Positions 21,601-31,075 of a stretch of 64,000 nt of DNA are shown piece by piece. Each line of letters opens with the position of its first letter. Position 1 is the stretch's first letter. Under the pieces are notes generated by a model that saw only the letters and a program-made list of their open reading frames with translations, was not told the origin of the DNA and did not search any database. Where the stretch lies: the NCBI GenBank assembly GCA_030849075.1, contig JASAOO010003560.1, positions 62,001 through 126,000 on the forward strand, given 5' to 3'. The position numbers were made by a program, and so were the translations under genes. The stretch comes from Zelonia costaricensis (lineage: Eukaryota > Euglenozoa > Kinetoplastea > Trypanosomatida > Trypanosomatidae).

Positions 21601-24600
21601 GGCAACTGCATTGACTTCGCCGTGCTCGCCCTGGCCGCGCCGCCTGGCGCCATTCAACGCGCCGAGCCCGACCCGCGCGACCCGCTCACGCTGGAGGACT
21701 TCGTCATCGACGACGGCGAGGGCGGCGCGGCGGCCGAGGCCGACGACGGCGCAATCAGCGACATCAGCGCCGCGACATCGCGCCAGCGCCGGCGCAGCTC
21801 CATCTTCCACAGCACCCTCAACGCGGCCAAGGCGGCGGACGGAGAGGAGGAGGACAAGGCGCCGGCAAGTAGCGACACGGTCGTCGGCCTCACCGCCTTC
21901 GGCGTCATCCGCCGCGCCGTGAGCCAGCGTACGTCGGAGGTGTTCGACGTGCGCGTCATGCCGCGCAACCGTGGCCGCATGGCTCCGACGACCGGCGACG
22001 ACCTCGTTGCGGCTGCGGCTGCTGCGGCTGCTGCGGCGGGGTCGGCAGAGGGGCCCGTGAATGGCAGCAGCGGCCAGGCTGCGCGGATGCAGGAGGAGCA
22101 CCTGCTCGAGCAAGACGCGGAGGCGGCCATCATGCTCGAGTACATTTCGCGCCTGCCCTTCCACTCCCGCATCTACGGCGTGCTGGTCGACGAGCAGCGC
22201 TATTACATATTCCAGGAGCCGTGGATCTCTGCCCTGGCGCTGGAGGAGGGCGCCGCTGGCAGCGCCGAGCACGACGCGCTGGAGTGCAACGAGAAGCTCA
22301 AGGCCATGACACGTGCCACGACGGTCATGTCGCTGAAGGACTTCATCCACGCCGTGCTGCGCCCCGCCGAGCGCGGCGCTGGGCCGAAGGAGGAGGTGCG
22401 CCTCGAAATCGCGCACGTGCTGGCAGCTCAGCTGCTGCTGCTCCTGACGTCGCTGCACGGCAAAGGCATGCTTCTGGGGCCGTGCCCGCCGCAGCGGCTG
22501 CTCGTCCGCGTCACGGATCCAGCGCCGGCCCCGGAGGAGGCGGCGAGCGATCCGGACACGCCGGACAAGAAGAAGGCGGCGCCGCAGTCGCCCGCGATGA
22601 CGGCGGCCAACATTCACGTGTTTGTCCCCGACATCGGCGTCAACACGCTCGCCTGGGGCTACGAGCGGCAGCAGTGCGGCGTGCTGGAGTACCTGCCGCC
22701 CATGTACGTGCTCGAGCAGATGCTGGCCGACGCCAGCGGGCAGGCGGAGCGGCCGTGGACGGTGCGGGACGACTGGTGGACGTACCTGACGCTCTGCTTC
22801 GAGCTCTTTGCCGGCGACGGCAGCGCGCTGGTGGCGCCGCCAGTGCCGGCGGCCGTGCCAACGCCGACACCGACGCTGACGAAGTTCTTCTCGCCGGTCA
22901 ACATTTTGGACGTGTGGCAGGACGTCATCACGGACTCGTCCGCCGGTGTCTCCGGCACGGCGGCTAACACGGTCGCGCTGCGGACGCGGCGCTATGTGCA
23001 CCAGCGCGTGCTGCAATCTGTGAGCCGCTTCCTCGACACGTGGGTGGCGGCCAAGGCAGAGGAGATGCAGTACTTCGGCACAACGGCACCGCGCCGTGGC
23101 CGCCGCATCGTGCGGGCTGTGCCGCCGCCGTCGGGTGCGCAGGGCAAGTCCCACGGCGTTTCGCTGGCGGCCATGTACCTGCAGTCCGCCCGCGAGGCGA
23201 GCGACACGTCGAGCATCGCTTTCCAGACGGACAACGACGAGGCTGGCAGCAGCGCCGTCGCGGCGGAGAACGTCCTGGCCGACATGCCGTGGCTGTTCCA
23301 GCTGCGCGACTTCGTCGACTCTGCGCTCAACGCCGTCTTCGCACCGGCGCCGTGTGACGTGCATGGGCCGGCGCTGCGCCTTGTGTCGCACCCCTTCTTC
23401 CACGGCCTGCGCCTCGCGCGGGTGTTCGACGGCACGCACGAGTACTCGTCCGCCGTGGCCGACTACGCGGCCAAACATCTGGCCAAGGCACGGGTGCAGG
23501 CGGCTCTCGTCGCATACCGCACGCGGGCGTACCGCGGGCCAGGGCCGCGGCGCCCCGAGGTGCCCCTGATGATCGCGAGCTCCGCATATAACGCCGCCGG
23601 ACGCGCCAACTCCGCCGCGCCGCTGCTGCTGCTTTCGTCGCCGGCGTGCCACGACGAGCGGCCCGACGCCTCGAGTCTGTGGCCGGACGCGGAGGCGGAC
23701 CCGACGGAGGGGCTTGTCTTCAGCCGCTCCAACTCCGCCGCCGCGACGCCGTCGGCGCCGTCGCCGCGATCGGTGCCGGGTGGATGGGGCCAGCAGAAGC
23801 TGAAGGCTATGTACAACCCCGAGGAGTGGCAATCTCTCGCCGCCCTCGAGACGGAGGTGCGAGAGGCACTGAACTCGCACGGGCCGCGTGAGTCGGTCAG
23901 CAGCCGTCGCGCATCGGCTGAGGTGCACTACGCGCCACACGCTGTTGCCACGACCCCTGCTGCTGTGTATCGCACCGCGCAGCTGGTACGGCAGGCGAGC
24001 GGACCAGCACAGGCAGACACAGCGCCCGTCACCTCGTCCGGCCGCCGCCGCGACCCCCGCGCGTACGAGCACGTTGTCGATGCCGCCGCCGCGCCGTCGT
24101 CTGTCGCGCCACCCGCACAGCACCGCTCGCTCCGCAGCAGCGCGACCAGCAGCTACGCCGGCGACGCCACGGGGACGACGTCGCGCCCGGCGTACGGCCA
24201 GACCGAGGCGGCCGCGCCCGTGACGCCGCTGGAGCCGGGGGCCCTCTACAACAGTCACCCCGCAGCGCGGCACAGCAGCAACCGGGGAAACGCGGCGGGT
24301 GTGCGAGCGTCGCCGAAGGAGGTGGCGCCGGTGCAGCGACCGCACCGCCACAACAGCGGCATGAGCGACTTCGAGCGCAGCCTGAACGACCTCGTGGAGA
24401 GCCGTCCGCGTCACAAGCGCGACGCCGCGGCGGTGTCCTCATCGCACAACAGCAGCGGCGGTGGCGTCAGCACAGGCTTCGGTCCCGGCACCGCACAGCG
24501 TCAGGCTGCAGGCGCGAAGCCGAGCTCGCGTCCGTCATCTCGCCACGGCGGCGACCGTCACCATCAGCAGCAGCAACAGGAGCACCAGGAGTACGGCAGT

Positions 24601-24987
24601 CAGCGCTCGTGGCCAAACGAGTTCCTGGGCGCTGCGACGGTGCAGAAGAAGGGTCAGCCGCACCGCTTCTCCGACCCGCAGACCTCAGTGCTGGACCGCA
24701 TGACTATCGACGAGCAGACACAGCAGTCCCTGCGCAGTGTCGGCTCGCACAGCCACCACGGCGGCAGCGTTGTGCACGCCGGCCCGGCGGGGCGTCCCTA
24801 CCGGGACAACAGCAGCGAGGATTCCTACATGCTTGTGACGTCTGACGGCGACGTGGACACCGAGCACGCGCCGGCCTCGACGTACCGGTCGAGCGTGGTG
24901 CAGCGTGAGAGCCCCGCGCCGCGCAACCCACGCGCGTCGCACACAGGCGAGGTCGCGTCCAAGAGGGAGACGTACTTCGAGTTTTAG
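18664..24987 (+). CDS. 2107-residue protein with an AGC-like pseudokinase domain
   Basis: The N-terminal ~640 residues and the C-terminal ~400 are low-complexity and probably disordered, apart from an Arg/Lys/Ala helix near 500-540. In between, residues ~849-929 form a beta-rich segment that could be PH-like. DPLTLEDFVI (1006-1015) resembles the AGC lead-in to a kinase domain. After an acidic insert come VGLTAFGVI (about 1074-1082, a glycine-loop relic), FDVRVM (VAIK position, Arg1097 for Lys), HGKGMLLGPCPPQRLLV (1265-1281, where the HRDLKPEN positions read GP-P-R), PDIGVN (Asp1323 at the DFG position), EYLPPM (about 1342) for APE, and DDWWTYLTLCFELF (1369-1382), matching the DWW element of AGC kinases. 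A catalytic Asp and VAIK Lys are missing, so this is best read as a pseudokinase. Start is the first ATG. Function is unknown; a scaffold role is a guess. Confidence 0.75.
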   Translation: MAGRFQHFVISDSDEDSSASEVVERREQRSAGGGTAADTPLPVATPNPMNQSVSSAKPPSVAPPASSKNVSAPHMATTLSHSMASSHNFVVESTPRGADSRAQRAISTDATSISFQVDPTPHRAAPPLSSSQQSIDFSMAVPSSMPSVRDGPLKPAPAALRRPTVPPPREDSEGSIFFAMDDRSQRTGSQPPAMDANSATPRESVASATSDGHSKKGTKVVRRKVVVRRRKGADPSDPGEVVHVDEQVIRPGRSGDGAPLPPPPPPRVSPRARQAAASRSGSRAVSPAEGCHTPGSGLREAVPPIPATRVDSRSVSPRVPQSARSHRTNGSAAAPLLPAVSSHRPSARHESPRTPAIFADSPVEFEVVPDTASGTPNFRTDDTISFNVERTSGATPQRTRDRSGAKTSAARRHPQIPSPSALDDGPTPVTVDESGQTVPMHRAKVQRTVTADGRATWMLYGAHRGDADGTKAHEIAAPPRRLSHRAQDILAAKRHAMEAGAKKRHAEVVKRHAEAAKGSTEAAKRSTRTEKRLSIANRTRNHLAFQVASFYSDDVAREHAAAAAQAQDHRWTEHAYDGLQGCADARRTSTTATSRWDTEKIVRTLQPVQVAPQEGTTGTCGCVVDAAAHEDAALRHLIDSNAARDDGIRRYLNLQPMQLANVEMQEMVDPSIESPRRDSVSPSEVRHPGEATPRSAIEQRNLATLGGLWCTAEALREDGRSAARKDAPAARRVMRICGGQAIAVPLSADSGETLDARCYELLLFPRESLSPSAVNYGSDGLTLGQVIAPPASTFPLTPRILDDPVALKEYKKRLLTTKTRQVAMANSEDDRATFAGGAARTPSKGQYLTLTMVTISSRHKYTIELTLVLLPFRCAAASSGRVVAEVPRFCASTVMTYRRLHGLSLSFSTKSAFMSAYKALLWATECDIVDVQPADADDGIAPSAAYSKLRVCATTSPMVPWVASFGAATPGQPKEDTFRGNCIDFAVLALAAPPGAIQRAEPDPRDPLTLEDFVIDDGEGGAAAEADDGAISDISAATSRQRRRSSIFHSTLNAAKAADGEEEDKAPASSDTVVGLTAFGVIRRAVSQRTSEVFDVRVMPRNRGRMAPTTGDDLVAAAAAAAAAAGSAEGPVNGSSGQAARMQEEHLLEQDAEAAIMLEYISRLPFHSRIYGVLVDEQRYYIFQEPWISALALEEGAAGSAEHDALECNEKLKAMTRATTVMSLKDFIHAVLRPAERGAGPKEEVRLEIAHVLAAQLLLLLTSLHGKGMLLGPCPPQRLLVRVTDPAPAPEEAASDPDTPDKKKAAPQSPAMTAANIHVFVPDIGVNTLAWGYERQQCGVLEYLPPMYVLEQMLADASGQAERPWTVRDDWWTYLTLCFELFAGDGSALVAPPVPAAVPTPTPTLTKFFSPVNILDVWQDVITDSSAGVSGTAANTVALRTRRYVHQRVLQSVSRFLDTWVAAKAEEMQYFGTTAPRRGRRIVRAVPPPSGAQGKSHGVSLAAMYLQSAREASDTSSIAFQTDNDEAGSSAVAAENVLADMPWLFQLRDFVDSALNAVFAPAPCDVHGPALRLVSHPFFHGLRLARVFDGTHEYSSAVADYAAKHLAKARVQAALVAYRTRAYRGPGPRRPEVPLMIASSAYNAAGRANSAAPLLLLSSPACHDERPDASSLWPDAEADPTEGLVFSRSNSAAATPSAPSPRSVPGGWGQQKLKAMYNPEEWQSLAALETEVREALNSHGPRESVSSRRASAEVHYAPHAVATTPAAVYRTAQLVRQASGPAQADTAPVTSSGRRRDPRAYEHVVDAAAAPSSVAPPAQHRSLRSSATSSYAGDATGTTSRPAYGQTEAAAPVTPLEPGALYNSHPAARHSSNRGNAAGVRASPKEVAPVQRPHRHNSGMSDFERSLNDLVESRPRHKRDAAAVSSSHNSSGGGVSTGFGPGTAQRQAAGAKPSSRPSSRHGGDRHHQQQQQEHQEYGSQRSWPNEFLGAATVQKKGQPHRFSDPQTSVLDRMTIDEQTQQSLRSVGSHSHHGGSVVHAGPAGRPYRDNSSEDSYMLVTSDGDVDTEHAPASTYRSSVVQRESPAPRNPRASHTGEVASKRETYFEF

Positions 24988-26640
24988 ACGACGGTCCCGG
25001 AGTCGTGGTGACTCGTGGACCGCCAGGCACGGTTGCCAACGCCCTTGTGTGCCCCCGTTTCTTTCTTCATAGTCTCCATCATTCTCCGTTGCCGCTGTCT
25101 GTCTCTGTGTCTGTGTGTGTGTGTGTGGTGTGTGAGAGGTGTCGTGTGTTTGTTTAATTCCTTCAGTAGAGCTTCTTGTGCGTGCGGTCTGGCGGCGGCA
25201 AGAGAGAGAGGTGGTGTCTCAGTCGGCTAACACCCACGTCCTTCCCGCTTCCTCGTCATGGCACCGGGTGGCTTCACCCCCCCCCCCCCCGAACCCCAAC
25301 ACACACCCGTCGGACCGGCATGTGTGTGCTTGCCTTCTGTCGCGTGTGCTGCCGGTGCGGGATGCGTTGCCTAGACCACTTTTCCATTTTCTGTGTGTGT
25401 CTGTTTGTTGGTGTGTGCATCCGCGGTCATCGGCGTGCGGTGCGTTGACGAGTGCCGCGTCCTTCCGAAGTCCCCTGCACATGAGTCGTCTCCGGCTCGC
25501 CGTTTCTGGGGGACAGCGCGCCGCAGCGGTGCTGCGTCACAGTTGACGGCCAGCCGGGCAGCAGCGGTGTCCACTCCTCTCCCGTCGCCATTGAGCTCGC
25601 CACTTCTTTCTTTCCGCTCGAGGTCGTCGACTCTCTTCCTCGGACGCTTCCCACAGGCCCCCCCCCTCCCCGCAGCCAGTGGGGGGAGGCTACGCAGCCC
25701 CGCCACCTCACGTGGCGGAAAATGGAGTCGGCAACAAGAGGCGAGAACGGACATGATGCGGCGATGTCGAAGAAAGAGGAGGCCACACCCCCTCCCTTCT
25801 CCATTCTCCATCGTGTCACCTCACTTGGTGCCCTGTTCATGGCGCGCTCGTGAGCGACTCAGCCAACCGCAAACGCTCGCCGGCGGCTCGTCGCAAGGCG
25901 CTGCCTGTCTTCTTTTCCTCCTTCCACCATCCACGCACGCAACACTTTCTGAAACTCGAGGGAGAGACGTACAGAGGTGGGCGGCGTGGGCCAGCACACA
26001 CGCACACGCAAGGTAGCACGCTGTCAAGGCGCCACCGAGATGAAGAAAACGCAACTGCAAACCAGCGCGCTGTCGCCGGAGTCTGATGCATGGGGCAGCG
26101 TCGTGACGATAAGGCAGTGCCGCAGCAAGGACCATCAGCGCACCAGCTTTCCTACAGAGAAGGGTCCCACTCTTGTTTCCCTGTCGCGGTCACGCAGCGC
26201 GCCGGCTGAGGCACCTCAGTCCCGGCGCACTCGGCGGGTCGCATCAGTCGCCGTCTCGCAGGATGCCCAACCCGGTGTCTGTCGTTGCTCCTCACCCCCC
26301 TCTCTTGCATCTCCTCTGTCCTTTGTTTTCCCCCATTTCCGTGCGTACCCGGATCTCGTGAGTCCAGGAAGCGCTGCATAGACGTGTCGCGCCGATTGCG
26401 TGTGCGGGACAGCTGCCCAGCACTTGAGCATTCCCCCCCCCCGTTGTCGCCCCTCTTTCCGCCTCCCACCTTCTGCGCTGCTGCTTTGCGCAGCGGTGGC
26501 GCCAGCGCGCGTTGCTCTCTCGACGGCGCTCCAGCGTCTGCATGCGACAGCAAGCTGCGGCTCCACATCTCTTGTTGTCTCGCCGCCGCACCCTCGCACA
26601 CATACATACAAACACACAAAAGCCCCATACACCCATACAC
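24988..26640 (+). other. Intergenic region of 1.65 kb
   Basis: No supported gene. It holds a GT repeat (about 25112-25127), a C14 run (25277-25290), and a C10 run (26433-26442) followed by a pyrimidine tract. An AC-rich 5'UTR-like stretch (26600-26640) precedes the next ATG. Confidence 0.55.
26443..26493 (+). promoter_or_regulatory. Candidate spliced-leader acceptor for the LRR/coiled-coil gene
   Basis: A pyrimidine-rich tract is followed by CTGCTTTGCGCAG with the AG at 26492-26493, giving a 147-base 5'UTR. Inferred from pattern. Confidence 0.4.
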
Positions 26641-29600
26641 ATGGACGTCGACCTACGCGACCGCGGCATCGCCCGCCTCTGCTTCGACGCTGAGGAGACA
26701 AGTGAAGAGGAGGCGACAGTGGCCAGCGCTGTCGCGGTCCTGCTCGCCGACCACAACCTCATCGACTGCGTCCGCGGCCTCGACGCCGTCTTCGTACACC
26801 TCGTTGAGCTCCGTCTCTCTCACAACCGGCTCGGGCAACGGAGCACCGCATACTATCAAGTGCGCCACGACCGACTGCCGTCGCTGTCGGATCTGTCCTC
26901 CTACTCCCCCGCCAGCTGCTGCGACGGCGTGCCGTCGTGGATCCGCTGCCTCCCCTCCACCGTCGAGGTGCTCGACGTCTCCTTCAACCACCTGCGCAGC
27001 TTCCTCCACTGCAGCTGCGACGGCTCCTCCTCCGCCGCCACGGAGGACGGCGCGGCGCTGAAGGCCCCATCAACGCCACACCGCAGCAGCTCCGACGCCG
27101 CGGAAGGCGCTTTGCGGGTGCTGCGCCACTGCTGCCCGTTCGCGCTGCCGTTGTTCTTCCCAGCTGCGCAGTTCCCGCAGCTGCGTGAGCTCAACGTGTC
27201 CCACAACGCACTGGACGTCAGCCTGCGCGAGAGCGACGAGATGCAGGCGCGGCTGGCGACCGCCCTGCACGCCTCCTCCATCGAGGCACTGCTCAGCATT
27301 GGCCCGGCCGCGGGCTCCGCGGTGGATCTGTCCTACAACCACGGTCTGGCCGCTCTCAACTGCTTCTTCGCCGGCCTCACGGCAGACACAGCGGCGTCAG
27401 CGTGCAGCGTGAGCCTGGTCGGCACCGGCTTGGAGGACTTGCAGGGCCTCTCCGCCATCGACGGCGCCGCAGCGCGGTGGCAGTTGCAGCTGCACCCATC
27501 GCCGGTCTCGCGTGTCATCCTGTCTGCGGCGCCGGCAGCGCTGCTGGAGCTCACCCCTGCCATCGTCGCGGCCGGTCTCGGCGGCGAGCACGACGCCCTC
27601 GCGGTAGCGCTGATGGGGGCTGACGAGTGCGGCGACGGGGCGGCGAGCACAGCCATCGACCGCCTTGACTCAGTGGACCAGCTGAAGGAGCTGGAGGCGA
27701 TTGTGGAGCGCGCCGTGGCGCAGGAGGAGCCGACGCTGCTCGCCGCGAAGCCGGACGGCGCGACGCTGGTGTCGACGCTGATGTACGTCTGTCTGCTGCG
27801 CCAGGTTGTGCCGTCGCTGGACACAGTGGACACCGCGTTGGCGGCTGGCCGGTGTGAGCGGCTTCTGCTGTCAGCGCTCTGCCAGCTCCTCCGGGGTGAC
27901 CCCCAGCCACCCCGAGCCGCACCGCCGCGGCTGCTGCCCATGCCTGCCCCACCGCCACTGCACCCCAGTGCACCCGCAACGGCCACCTCGCCGCCGGCCC
28001 CATCAGCGCCGGCACCCTTATGGTCAACACTGCCGCCGCCGATGCGCGGGTTGGGCGAGGCGGCGCAGGCCGTGGCGCCGGAGCTGCGGTCGCGTGTTGT
28101 GGTGGAGGAGAGCACGGCGGCAGCCGACGCCGGCGAGGCGCCAGGCACGGCGCGACCGGGTCGCTTCCAGGCGGCACTAGCGGCGCTGCGCCCGAGCCGT
28201 TCAAGCTCGGCGGCCGCACCACCCGGCACGGCGACGCGTACGTCGTCCTGCCACTCAACCCTGACCGCGTCCTCCGTCTGCGCCACCGAGGCGTCGGCCA
28301 GCAGCGACGGTGCCGCGTTCACGCCGGCTGGCTTGTCGGGCGAGGAGTGGTTCACGCCGGCCGGCTTGGCGCGAGAGGAGGGGGCGCTGTACGAGTCGCT
28401 CTGTCGCGAGGCCGCTGAGCTGCAGGAGGCGGTGTTGGCGAGCAAGGAGCGGTGCCGCGAGGCTCGGACCCAAAACGGGGCCCTCCAGAGGCAGCTCACG
28501 CAGGACCGCACGCTCGTCGCGGACCAGCTGAAGGAGGTCGGTCGGCTGCGGGACGAGAAGGAGCGGCTGGAGGCGAGCGTGGGGCGGGCGAAGCTGCGGC
28601 TGGAGAAGCGGCAGAAGGACGTGACGTACGGCGTGGCAGCCGTGCAGTCCCGCGAGGCTGCCGCTCGGGAAAAGTTGGCCATGGAGCGCATCGCCGCGCG
28701 GGAGAAGGAGCTGGCGCGACGGGAGCGGCAGCTCCGCCAGCGCGCCGCACGCACCGGGGCGCTGGCTGTCGAGTACCACAGCAGCGGCCCGTCTGCGCAG
28801 CGCAAGAAGCTGCGCAGCGAGGTGCTGCGCGAGGCTGCCGTGCGGAGGCGGCTGGCGGAGCAGGAGAACAGGGACCCGCTGGCCTACACCCCGGCCCCGT
28901 TCAAGGCGGAGACTCGGCGCAGCAGCCCACGCACGTCACCCGATCCGCGGCCGTCTTCGTGTGCCGTCGCGGAGGAAGAGCGCGCGTACTTTGACCTCTA
29001 CGGCGACCGCGGCGCGACGGGGCTGCGCGAGGCGGCAGACCAGTACGTGGCGCACCTCGCCCCAGCCCAGCAGCAGCAGCTCCGCGAGGCGTCCCTGGGC
29101 CTGCCAGCCAGCGGCAGCCGTGACAACTCGGCAAGCCCTAGCCGTCGCACGCCCTCGTCGCGGCGACGCAGCTCCCCCACTGCTGACGGCCGTGTCGCTG
29201 CCGCGTACGATGCGCAAGGGCCAGCCGCGGCGGCGGCGCCGCCGGAGGGTGGGCGCGATCTGAGCTCGCTATCGCTCTCAGAGCTGCTCGATGCGGCGGC
29301 AGCCATACGGGAGAAGCAGCTGGCGCTGCAGCAGCTTCAGCAGCAGTGGCGCCGCCCGCTGCCACCTCCGCCGCCGATGCTGTCGCCTGGCGGTGGAGAA
29401 GAGGCGACGTGCGCCGTGGCGGAGGGACTGAGCGGGGCCGCCCCGGCTGAGCGGAGGCCCTCTACGGAGGACGGCGCGGGTGAGCGGGCCGGCGGCACTC
29501 ACTCGCCCTTCTCGTCTTCGGCGCACGGCGGCGATGCGTCGTCACGGCGGCCATCGCCACTGAGTAGCGCGCAGCAGCTCTTTGACCTGACGCTCGAGCA

Positions 29601-29784
29601 GCGCGCCGCGAGCGCCGCCCGCCTCTCTGCCGCGTCGCTGAAGGCGGTCTCGCACGGCGACGGCTCGATGGCGCGCACGGCGACGCCGTCGTACGGCGGG
29701 GCGCGTGACGAGGACGCAACGAACGACCTGACAAGTGATGCGGCCGTGCCCTTTCTGCAGACGAACCGCGCCCTGTTCAACTAG
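26641..29784 (+). CDS. Leucine-rich-repeat and coiled-coil protein
   Basis: The protein has 1047 residues from the first ATG in the frame. The N-terminal ~250 residues contain irregular leucine-rich repeats: LVELRLSHNRL (54-64), VEVLDVSFNHLRSF (about 109-122), LRELNVSHNALDV (about 181-193) and VDLSYNHGLAAL (about 228-239), with inserts between them. A Pro/Ala-rich linker (~420-500) follows. A strong coiled coil spans roughly 584-707, rich in Glu, Arg and Leu (for example LQRQLTQDRTLVADQL). The last third is Ser/Arg/Pro-rich and mostly disordered, with short helical stretches such as LSLSELLDAAAAIREKQLAL. LRR plus coiled coil is a common architecture of centriole, basal-body and axoneme proteins, so a cytoskeletal role is plausible but only inferred. 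No orthologue was recognised. Confidence 0.82.
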   Translation: MDVDLRDRGIARLCFDAEETSEEEATVASAVAVLLADHNLIDCVRGLDAVFVHLVELRLSHNRLGQRSTAYYQVRHDRLPSLSDLSSYSPASCCDGVPSWIRCLPSTVEVLDVSFNHLRSFLHCSCDGSSSAATEDGAALKAPSTPHRSSSDAAEGALRVLRHCCPFALPLFFPAAQFPQLRELNVSHNALDVSLRESDEMQARLATALHASSIEALLSIGPAAGSAVDLSYNHGLAALNCFFAGLTADTAASACSVSLVGTGLEDLQGLSAIDGAAARWQLQLHPSPVSRVILSAAPAALLELTPAIVAAGLGGEHDALAVALMGADECGDGAASTAIDRLDSVDQLKELEAIVERAVAQEEPTLLAAKPDGATLVSTLMYVCLLRQVVPSLDTVDTALAAGRCERLLLSALCQLLRGDPQPPRAAPPRLLPMPAPPPLHPSAPATATSPPAPSAPAPLWSTLPPPMRGLGEAAQAVAPELRSRVVVEESTAAADAGEAPGTARPGRFQAALAALRPSRSSSAAAPPGTATRTSSCHSTLTASSVCATEASASSDGAAFTPAGLSGEEWFTPAGLAREEGALYESLCREAAELQEAVLASKERCREARTQNGALQRQLTQDRTLVADQLKEVGRLRDEKERLEASVGRAKLRLEKRQKDVTYGVAAVQSREAAAREKLAMERIAAREKELARRERQLRQRAARTGALAVEYHSSGPSAQRKKLRSEVLREAAVRRRLAEQENRDPLAYTPAPFKAETRRSSPRTSPDPRPSSCAVAEEERAYFDLYGDRGATGLREAADQYVAHLAPAQQQQLREASLGLPASGSRDNSASPSRRTPSSRRRSSPTADGRVAAAYDAQGPAAAAAPPEGGRDLSSLSLSELLDAAAAIREKQLALQQLQQQWRRPLPPPPPMLSPGGGEEATCAVAEGLSGAAPAERRPSTEDGAGERAGGTHSPFSSSAHGGDASSRRPSPLSSAQQLFDLTLEQRAASAARLSAASLKAVSHGDGSMARTATPSYGGARDEDATNDLTSDAAVPFLQTNRALFN

Positions 29785-30799
29785 CACCCGAGAGACCTGC
29801 CGCGTTGACTGCTGGCCGTGCGTGCGATGGACGTCCACCGAGATTGCGGGCAGGGGACCTTGACGTCGAAGCCACACACACCCCAACACATACAACCACC
29901 ATCAGAATAGAAACTGCGACACAGGCACACGCACAGCGCTGCCTCTCCCTCTTCTCTCACCCTCCATTCTCGGCACTGCTACACTATCGAACGTCCGCTC
30001 TCCCGCAGTGGGGGAGAGGGGGGGGGGAACGGAGAAACAGGGGCGCCGGAGGAGGATGGGCAGACACGCCTTGGTGTGCCCCATCGACCACCCAGGTGGG
30101 GCGCTGGTGAGCAATCCGGCACAATCACAAGAGCGCGGGGGACGGGGGCAAGCAAGTGTGGCCGCCAACCTCGACGATCGCCGCTCCCCAACCCCCGCCG
30201 TGCACCGGCGTTCAATCTTGCTCTCTGTTGTATGGGCAGCAGCTCCACTTTGGTCTCCTTTCTCTTCCTCCCAAAAAAAACGGGTATCAACAACGCAAAC
30301 GTAGCTCGGTGTAGGCCGAAGAAGCTGAAGCGACGGGGCCGCTGCGAGGAGAGCGGGACACGGAGTGGTGGTGGCCGTGTAGGGGGTAGCCAAGGAGTAA
30401 CTTGCTCACCGAGGGCACTTTCTACAGTGCAGTGGGCTCATCCGTGTGCTCGTGCTTTCCCGTCCGTGATGGCCTCCGTACACACGACTTGTGTGCTCTC
30501 TCACTCTACTAATGTGCCACATAATTCTCTCTCCACTGAACTCCGCTTGTCGTCTATTGTGCGCTCTTCGATCTGCACGCCAATGACCTCGTCTGCCCGA
30601 CGGTGCACCCGTCCAAGTTCCCCATCAACGCTCTCTACCCCCCGCACCTCCGCGCTACACCGTCCGTCTCTACCACACGCCATCTGTCGCGAGCTGCCAG
30701 ATCCGCATTTCAGACCCGCACACCAAACCAAAACACTCACACCAGTCCCCTACCGCGTGCCGCGCCACCCTCGACTATCCCCCCCCCCCGACCGCAATC
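29785..30799 (+). other. Intergenic region
   Basis: No supported gene. It holds a G10 run (30018-30027), an A8 run (about 30272-30279), and a C11 run (30779-30789) ten bases before the LC8 start codon. The best-looking AG candidates for splicing lie between 30695 and 30750. Confidence 0.5.
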
Positions 30800-31075
30800 A
30801 TGTACAACAGCGACCACAAGGCGACGGTGAAGAACGCCGACATGCCGGAGGACATGCAGGCGGACGCGATTGAGGTGACGCTGCAGGCGATGGAGAAGTT
30901 CAACATTGAGAAGGATATCGCCGCGTACATCAAGAAGGAGTTCGACAAGAAGTACCAGCCGACGTGGCACTGCATCGTTGGCCGCAACTTCGGCAGCTTC
31001 GTGACGCACGACACGCACTGCTTCCTGTACTTCTACCTCGGTCAGGTGGCCGTGCTGCTCTTCAAGTGCGGGTAA
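30800..31075 (+). CDS. DYNLL: Dynein light chain LC8 (DYNLL family)
   Basis: This 91-residue protein matches the 89-residue LC8 family along its full length. Visible landmarks are [11 protein letters not shown] (start of helix 1), [18 protein letters not shown] (helix 2), [19 protein letters not shown] (the dimer-interface and peptide-binding strand) and [15 protein letters not shown] (C-terminal strands). LC8 is a homodimeric hub that binds short linear motifs. It is a subunit of cytoplasmic, intraflagellar-transport and outer-arm axonemal dyneins and also of non-dynein complexes. The two extra residues are at the N-terminus. The final Cys-Gly replaces the usual Ser-Gly. Trypanosomatids often carry several LC8 paralogues, and the sequence alone does not tell which dynein this copy serves. 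Confidence 0.96.
   Translation: MYNSDHKATVKNADMPEDMQADAIEVTLQAMEKFNIEKDIAAYIKKEFDKKYQPTWHCIVGRNFGSFVTHDTHCFLYFYLGQVAVLLFKCG

Noticed and set aside
21037..24414. Open reading frame of 1125 codons on the minus strand inside the pseudokinase gene
   Set aside because: Arg/His/Gly-rich, low-complexity translation and opposite to the unidirectional gene cluster; a compositional shadow.
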